From positions 1 to 64,000 of the forward strand of contig JAECUM010001898.1 of the NCBI GenBank assembly GCA_016617855.1: 64,000 bases of DNA. The letters run 5' to 3'. Source of the stretch: Megalonaias nervosa (lineage: Eukaryota; Mollusca; Bivalvia; Unionida; Unionidae). The position numbers were made by a program, and so were the translations under genes. Below are positions 28,101 through 37,100 of this stretch, in pieces. Under the pieces are notes generated by a model. That model made no database searches. It saw nothing but the letters and a program-made list of their open reading frames with translations, and was not told where the DNA came from. Numbering within the stretch: the stretch's first letter is position 1; each line of letters begins with the position of its first letter.

Positions 28101-31100
28101 TGACCATGTGCAATTAACTGCTTTTGTCAACAGGGACTTTTGTCGAAAAACAACAAGTAAAAAACAACTCACTGCTGTCACATTATCAACACAACTTTCA
28201 CAGATTTATGAACAGATTAAGTTCACATCCAAACGTCCCATTTCTGAAAACTTGCAAGGTTTGTCTGGGGCAACCCTCTGCAAATCAAGATTTATTACAC
28301 ATGCAAACAAGCTGACCACCAATTTTCAAGAAACATTCCATGTTTAAATTAAAACTATGAACTGACAAAACCTGATGTTTCACTGCAATTTGATATTCAT
28401 CATTACAAAAGTCTGGCTTATCAAGGAACACTTTTATGTCTAGCTTACTTTTACCTGGCTATATAGTTAAAAAATAAAGCACCGAGCCTAACCATAAAAA
28501 AACAAACTAAAAAATCTGGTATGTCGACCAAAGATATGCACACTAATGCCAATATGCTTTAAGTTTCCAACAAAAACTTAATTGCTAGGCTCACAATAGC
28601 CTTTATAGCAGCCAATCTTTAAACAACAACAACAACAAAAAAATCTCTCCAACATGTTGCCAAATTTTCCCCTTAAACTGAATTGGTGTAATGGGAATTT
28701 GATGCATTCTCCAATTTTTAAGTAGATGGTTAGCAGTCAGCATTAATGTTATCAGATGATCTGGAAAAAGAAATCCTGAATCGATGCAGTTTTGCTCATT
28801 ACATTTAAGACTGCTTGGCAGAAAGCTGGGTTTTCTCTTCAGTCAAGAATCAAGTGAATCTCGACAGGGATCACACTTTAATGCAAGTGAAATCTCTATA
28901 TTTAACAAGGTCTCACTGGTGAAGCTAATTCTCTCCTCCTACATGGGGCAAAGCAACAGGAAAATGGAAAGATTTATAATGGCAAACAAATCTTTGTCAA
29001 CTCGTGTCTTTAAGTGATTTTGCAAATTAAATAGTATTAAAATACAAAACATATTTCATTATCTGTTATAGATGGTAATATGATAGTGGTTCCATGAGGT
29101 AGGTAACTAATATTTGTCAGAGGCAAATAAGTGCATCTTGCTTCATTTGCATGCAAAATATTGGAGAAATCATTAATTTCTTTAAAATTCCAAGTCCCAA
29201 CATTTACTAAGAGACACATTTTTGGTTTGGGGTTTGAAAGGCTTCTGGGTTTCACACACTTCCTATGTTTGTATGGTTGGCAGTAAAATCAACACAGTAC
29301 ATATTTTTGAGCAATTGAGAATGCTTAAATGAGCACAAAAACTGATTTTAATACACAAAAACTGATTTTAATACATGTTTCTACCCTTTTCTTTTATGCC
29401 TATAAATCTAAGTTTCAAACTGAAAAACCACAAAAGATTTACTATTTGAGGCTGAATATCAATGGGTTCAATGAGGGGTGGGGGTGGGGTGTAACATATG
29501 CACACATACATGGATGAAAGTGAAAGAAATTCATAATACAGAAAACCTAAAGCCAGGAGTTAAGGGGGCTGTATCAGTCTGCCCCACCTCCCAGTTTGGG
29601 CTGGTCAATGTACAGGTGGGAGTCCATGCCCCCCAGTACTCCAGGGTTCCGTCAATCAATGTCAAAGTAACCCTTTTTAAGTATTTACACCTCAAGTCAT
29701 GTGACTCGCCCAACAATAGTGATGGAGAAAATGACCTAAACACAAATGCTAACCTCAGGCAGATGGATTGACAGACATTACCCGAAAGACAAAATTTCTT
29801 GCAAATTTGGCCAATAAATAAGCCACAACCCGTCACTTACCTCAGAGGAACTGGTTGACAAATATTATTAATCCTTATACCAGAATTGTTCAGGCCCCAA
29901 AATATGTTACATTACTGGTTACTCTGAAAAAATCTTACAACATAATCAGATAGTAGGTACAAACTGTTTTTTTTCGGTCCAAATAGATTTAAATGAAGCA
30001 TAAGCTATAAAATAAGCATCCAGAATTAAACTTTGATCACAGGTAAATCATATAATAATTTTCTCCCAAAACTAATCTCCCCCCCACCTCCCCCAATGTA
30101 GGGTTGGTAAGAAAAAATAGGGCCAGTTGGGCCACCAGAATCTCTCATCCTTTATTACTTATTTGGCCTTAGCAATCTAGCAAATAAAATTCACAACCAG
30201 ACACTTACGGGTCTATATCAATCTTGAGGCAATTCATCTTGGGGTCTCTCTGCTTGTTGTCAGCAGCATTCACTAGAGAAAAAGCAATGAAATAGACTGT
30301 TAAATATCTGCACAAAAACAATGTCTCTGTCTGTATCAGGCACACAAAAAACCCATATCATAAAGGTCACCTGTATGCAGCAATCACCTGTCTTAAGCAG
30401 CCAGCTCTAATAGGTTTCACAAGTCATGTAGCTCTTATATAGCAAACAACTGTCTTGAAAGGACACCTTTTCGCCTCCAAGAGGTGGCTGCTCAAGAAAG
30501 GTTAGACTGATGTCAACATCAGTCATGCGATCAACACAGGATTTAACTTGATGGGGCCTTTGCAATAAAGATTTTCAACAAATTATAAAACCCCAAGAAT
30601 TTGACATAGGCTACAGCTCTCTATTATTGATTCGTGGATACATGAACACTGGATAACAAATATTACACAAAATTATATTGACATCAATTATTCCTTTTAT
30701 TGCAAAATAGTTAACAATTCGCTGAGTAAGAATGAATCAATATCATTCTAAAATCGAAATCAATTTAATTATGTTATGCTAGTAGTTTTAAGATGATTGC
30801 ATTATGATGTTTTGAAATGATGAAACATAAAAATTTCTTAAGCATATCACTAAAATCTGCATTACGAAGTCATCACAATAATTTTCCTTTGTTGCAAGCA
30901 ATATTTGTGCCATCAAGTGGGTTTTATTTAACAATTCATGTTGGATATCTCCCCAACAAGATTCTGATGGCAGATCAGGGTCTAAGCAGTTTGCAGTTGA
31001 ACCCATCTTATATACAGTATCTTTACTGAGTGAGGTAATACTGTGCCAATGTTGCTATATACAAGGGAGATCATCTTCATCTGACTTGCATCTCAGCAAA

Positions 31101-34100
31101 TAATTACTTATGCTCCTTTAGCTGCCTGAACAAGCCAAAAGAAGTGGTTAACAGCTTTAGGTTCGGAGAGCTGGATTTGTTTAGTAATGGATGTTGACCC
31201 AGTTTATTATTACTAAGTAATGTATTTAAAGGAGAAATCAGCACTCAGACAATATATTTATCTACGATTAAACAGACACAACAGTGACATCTTTTGTTTA
31301 TTAATGAAAGTACAGGCAAATCCCTGCTCTGAAATGGTCACCACCATCTTGAAATACATGCTCATTTAAAAGAAAGTGAATTCAGAGATTTATCTCATCT
31401 GGTTTGTTTGTAACACTTTCATTTTCAGTCAAAAAAGAACATTGCCAAAATGCTATAAGTAGAAACCTCAATTTGTATCTGTATATGTATGCATGCATGA
31501 ATGTGTGTATGCATGCATGAATGTGTGTATGCATGCATGAATGTGTGTATGTATGCATGAATGTGTGTATGCATGCATGAATGTGTGTATGCATGCATGA
31601 ATGTGTGTATGTATGCATGAATGTGTGTATGCAGGCATGAATGTGTGTATGCATGCATGAATGTGTGTATGTATGCATGAATGTGTGTATGCATGCATGA
31701 ATGTGTATATGTATGCATGAATGTGTGTATGTATGCATGAATGTGTGTATGCATTCATGAATGTGTATGAGTTGTTTTCACGTGACGTCACAAAATGTGT
31801 GTACTTCCATATCCACCATTTTGATTCTCTAGCCACGCAAACCGGCACCTAACAACATTGTTCTTCCCACATAATCATGAAGGCATGTTTCATTTTGTGC
31901 ACAGGGATATAATAATTCATCACATTCTGTTGTGAATGTCAACTGCATGAGACCAAATGCGTTACTTTTCCTCTTTTTTCTTCAAATAAAACATTAAAAT
32001 TTCAACTATCTTTATTATTCTTTCATAAACAAGTAGATCATCAATAAACCGTTGAATCAACAAATGGATACATAAACAAGTAGAAACATGTAAAGATTCT
32101 CAATTTACATGGGCTGAAGTCAATCATTTGGTTAGAGTTCAAGTTAAAAAGCCAATCGTTACTATATAATTTCATATTTCTAAAAGCATTTCAAGAATAA
32201 TCGGTTTTGACATTCGGTACAAAGTCATGTTCTGTTTGGCAAATGTTTCGTTTTAATACACTAAAGATGAAACTTCTCTGAATGGTTATCGTTTACATTC
32301 AATATCATCCTACGTCCATCATATCCACAATAAATACAATATTTGATCGTACTTATTAAAATCAGCTTGTCAGCTTTCTTTGGCACAATACACATGTTTT
32401 CGTTAAAAGTATTTGTACATAAAAGTTCTGGCATAATACACATGCTATGAAATTTTATTTCCGTAACTGTTACTGCATCCTGAAGATCATTGTCCGGAAA
32501 TACTCTTTCGAGGTGACAAGCTTAGGGGCATCATACAAAATATTTTTAAAAAAAGACAATATTGTCTGTTTGTACAAAAAAAATAACTGCATTTCTATTT
32601 GATAGCAACATGCACGATGACGGTTAAACTTCACTTTTCTGTCTTTCGATATAAGCCAGGGAACTTAGCTTTATTTTTATTTTCGTGCTATAAGGGCACA
32701 TAATTTCAAGTATAATCTATGTATCCTTATCGACAATTAAATCAGATTATTTATTATCTTGAATATACGTGATGACTCATGCTGATAAAGGTTTGTTAGG
32801 GAGTCAAAATGGCGGCACAAGGTACGCTCGCATTGCATTGTGGGTATTTGTGTACACAATCGTGACATCTGTGAAAACAACCCATATGTATGCATGAATG
32901 TGTGTATGTATGCATGAATGTGTGTATGCATGCATGAATGTATGTATGCATGAATGTGTGTATGTATGCATGAATGTGTTTATGTATACCTAGGATTTCA
33001 TCAAAGATTTTATACAGTCCTGGAACAAAAGTGATATCCCGTTGCACCATGCAGTTGTTTTCTTCATCCAGGACCCACATGGGCTGTAAGTGAATGAAGG
33101 AAATGTGTTAATTTAATCAAGTTACAAATCAATAACAAATGACAAGCTGTGTCTAATTCTTCATATGAATTAACCTGTATGAACTTATACAATATTCTTT
33201 TTTTCCAAAACAAATTCTGAAAATGTCATAAGTTGTATGACAAGAATTCAAGGAATTTTTCCTTTAATATCTTTTGTCAATATTCTGCAGAACTTTCCAT
33301 GACATGTGGCTCTAAACTACATAAGACAAAGAAACAATGAGCTCACAAACAAAAATCATACTTGCAGTCATCCTTATGTCAATGTATTTATTAAAACATT
33401 TTCTATGTACAATCCTTTCCTCACACAGATGCAACATGTATAACTCATGACAAATTTTTTCATTGAGTGTTCTGAGCAACTTGGTTTACACCATAAAATT
33501 GTGTAATTAGAAACATTGCTGAACCATAAGTCAAATTACAAGATATTTGTTGCATGACAGATGACAAATATAGATACTAAAGTCACAAGAACAAAGCAAT
33601 CAACCCAAATAAGCAAGTCACATATAACTGGTCCCTCATTACTGATGGAATAGTGATTATTTGTTGATGTGGTCCAGTATTTCAAATAACAATAGAGGTA
33701 CGCTTGTGTTATTCGATGGGGATTTGCAAGTCATCATACATGCTGTACAAACCATGGAAAGGCAGATTTACAAGCAGTGAGAAGTACAAGTATGTAAAAC
33801 GTGAGCGTTATGTGAGCTCGTGTTGTGGACAAATCTGTCTGCAGTAATTTCAGTGGTTTATCAATGCGACATCAGAACCCAAACCATCCAATATATACCA
33901 AAACAAACCTGGGGTTAATTTACTGGACTAATCCACACATGCTGTATATATAATGAATACTCAATGTACAAACAGTTACAGATGGTTATATATAATGCCC
34001 TAGTATAACAAAAATAGCATCTGACACTTGCTTCTGGGCTACAAGTTTACAAACATAAACCATAATGTTATATGTATATTATACTACTGTGATACATTGG

Positions 34101-37100
34101 TAAAGGTAATATCTTGTATAATACATTCTTTGGTAACATAAACCAGTAATGCAGTGCAATAGATTTTTTGTGCCACTGGCTCAAATGACGTATCAGCTTG
34201 TAAAAGCAGTTGCCAACATTCAAAACCATGTGGCAAAGTTAAGGGCTCAAGCACTAGTAAAATAATTAAAAGCCATGAACATCTGTATGGAAAATCTTGA
34301 GAATAAAAGTCCCAAACTGTATTATCAGCGTCATTATACATGATCCAGTGCATATTTATTTATTTTGCCGGTACTCCAAACCATCCTGACGGATTAATAT
34401 TTGATGTATCATATGTGAACTTGTAAATATTTCACTAAGCATGCCTTTCATATTTTTTATCAATATTTATTTGTGTCAATGTTTACTTATTTCATTTGAA
34501 ACTGAATTAAAAAATAAATCAATCAAGCAGTCTTTTTCAAAATTAATAAAACTACAGATCTCCCTCAGAGATTTTCTCAAAATGTGGAAAACTTGCATCT
34601 CTGCATTTTACTGTATGTTATGGAAAATGCATTTCTTACAAATTTGATGGGATATTTTACAAACACTGCAAAATGTACACCTGACAGAAGATGGAGTCTT
34701 TCTTAATCATCAGGATGTTGTTGTTGTTATTGTTATTGGATTTAATGCCATTTATCAGCACAAGATAAGACTATACATGGCATCCAGTATAACTGGTGGA
34801 GGAAGAACCTGTGAAAACATCAGGAAGAACCACCGACCCTTGATAAGCTACTGGAAAGCTTTCTCACATACCACATCAGCTGAACCTGAGACCTGAACCT
34901 AAGCAGTCAGGTGCAATGGAAGTGACCTGTAATTGTGAGCATTTTAGACCACTCCTGCCTGAATGTCAATCATGCCTTCTGAACATGTCCAATTGCTTAG
35001 TGACTGAGACTATTACTTATATAATTGTGCATTTGATCTCATTTGTCTATTAGAGTTTAGACTGAACATTCACATAGTGATCACGTAGAATCACTTCAAA
35101 ACATCTTAAGACCTATGAATACCAGTTTCTACTGACTGAACAACTTTAAACATGGATGCTTATGGTGTGAGATATATGCTGACAAATTTGGATACAGCAA
35201 ATTTAAAATGTTTAAAAATTTGTAGATATAAAATAATTCTTTATGCATTATCTGTTGATTTATATTTAAAATAAGCACAAAAAAACCAGATTTAGAACCC
35301 AGCTGTCCAATGCCTTGTCACCTCCACTTTTAGACCTCATTATCAGTTTTCATGACGGCATCAATAAATTTTACGGTAAACTAAAACGGATTAACATCCA
35401 TAAACCCAACCACCATACAGCTCTGTAAGTGCATCCTGCACAGCATGGACTACCCAACACATAGGGGTTCTAAGACTGCACCATGCAGATCCTTAATTCG
35501 TATTCCCACGAGCCTCAATTTTCTGTATTCTGTATATGTACATTTTATCCAACAGCTCATAAGGAAAAGCCATATTCGACAAGAAAGATAATTACATGCA
35601 AGGTTTATTCAAACAATAAAATTTTTGGACCTCCATCCCAGGAAATGGGAAATTTTTGTTGGAAAAGAAGTATCATTTGGGGGAATATTAAATGCACACA
35701 CTTATTGTTTCAAACCTAACCTAATCTAACCTTTATCACTTGTTTGTGTTGAAATTAATTTGGATATGTCACTTTCTAGCAGATTAATAAATTCATAGTA
35801 TAAACCAAAATTAGTCCTAACATTTTGTTCTTCTTCAGTTGTAATGTTGTCTTCTTAAATAATAGCAGCCATAGAAACTGCTCTTGCTTTGTTCTTGGAA
35901 TCAAAATTAAAAAAATAAAAAAAGAAGCTAAACACAAGTCCATGGTATGAGATAAACTTAACTTAATATAAATCTTGGATGCATCAGAATAATTGTTTAT
36001 TACTTAAAATGTGTTATTGGCGGCAAGTTGTCTTTTAAAACTGCAGCAGCAGTATAAATTGCTCGTGTTCTGTGTATTAAAGTATGTTTCACAGCTGCAA
36101 ACTTGCACACGCACTTTTTGGTGCTGATCCCCCAATATTTTCAATACTGGTGCGAGCAATGGTATTTGTTCTTGAAGATGTTACTAATTTTCAAGGATGC
36201 TGTTATTTGTTATACAACAAATATGGTTAAGCAAAATATAAAATTAATATTTACACAAAACTTGTCATAAAATTTCGGCATTTGAATAACCTGTCATGAA
36301 AATGTGCAAAAACATTAATTTTAAATGAATATGGTGAACTTTTTACACGCAATTCTCTCTATTTTTGCAAACTTTCCACTATTTGGACTGGAGAGGTAAT
36401 TTTGACCAAATGTTAGAGTATAGCTTGGACCGTGAACTGCTAATAAATGTACTTAAAAGAAATGCTAAGCTTTTGAATGAATAAGACAACTTCTGCAAAG
36501 ACAAATATAAAATTAAAGTTCAGATACAGTAAAACATGTTACAGATATGAATGGAATGGGGGAAAAAGTTCTGGCAAGATAGATTTAACAACTTTCGATT
36601 GTGTTTATTTCAAAATAAAAATTCTGTGGCTGTCAATGGCAGCTAAGGCAGCTAGGAACAGATATAATAAAGCTTTTATTAAAAAAGTCAACAAATGTAA
36701 TTTAAAATTTGAGAGATGATTTCATATAGCAAAAATTTATTCATCTACCTCAAATGTAACAATTCTGTGAAGCCATTTCCCAAATAGACTGAGGGTCAAA
36801 GACTCCTGATATCAAGGCCTATAGAAAGCTCTGCACATTTCAGTTTCACTAATACCAATCAGTTTCTGCCAATGATGCAAATCATCTGTGTGTAATGCAG
36901 GACTATCCAGCAACACCCATTTCAAGTAATTTTGCTTACCTGTGTTAACATTTCTACAGATCCAATGTAAGTGTCAGGTCGAAGTAAGATATGCTCCAGC
37001 TGTGTTTTCTTTTGATAAATTCTTTCTATGGAGAGACGTTTTGATTGTCCTTTGCTCTCTCCATCACCACTTGCAGGGACGTGATATTCATCCATGTTTT

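Noticed and set aside
31382..31848. Histidine-rich open frames (MHTHIHAYIHTF) suggesting a metal-binding protein
   Set aside because: 20-bp minisatellite translated in three frames; all frames are open for the same reason.
36477..36719. 80-codon basic open frame in TOP2 intron 2
   Set aside because: No family resemblance, AT-rich codon content identical to the surrounding intron.
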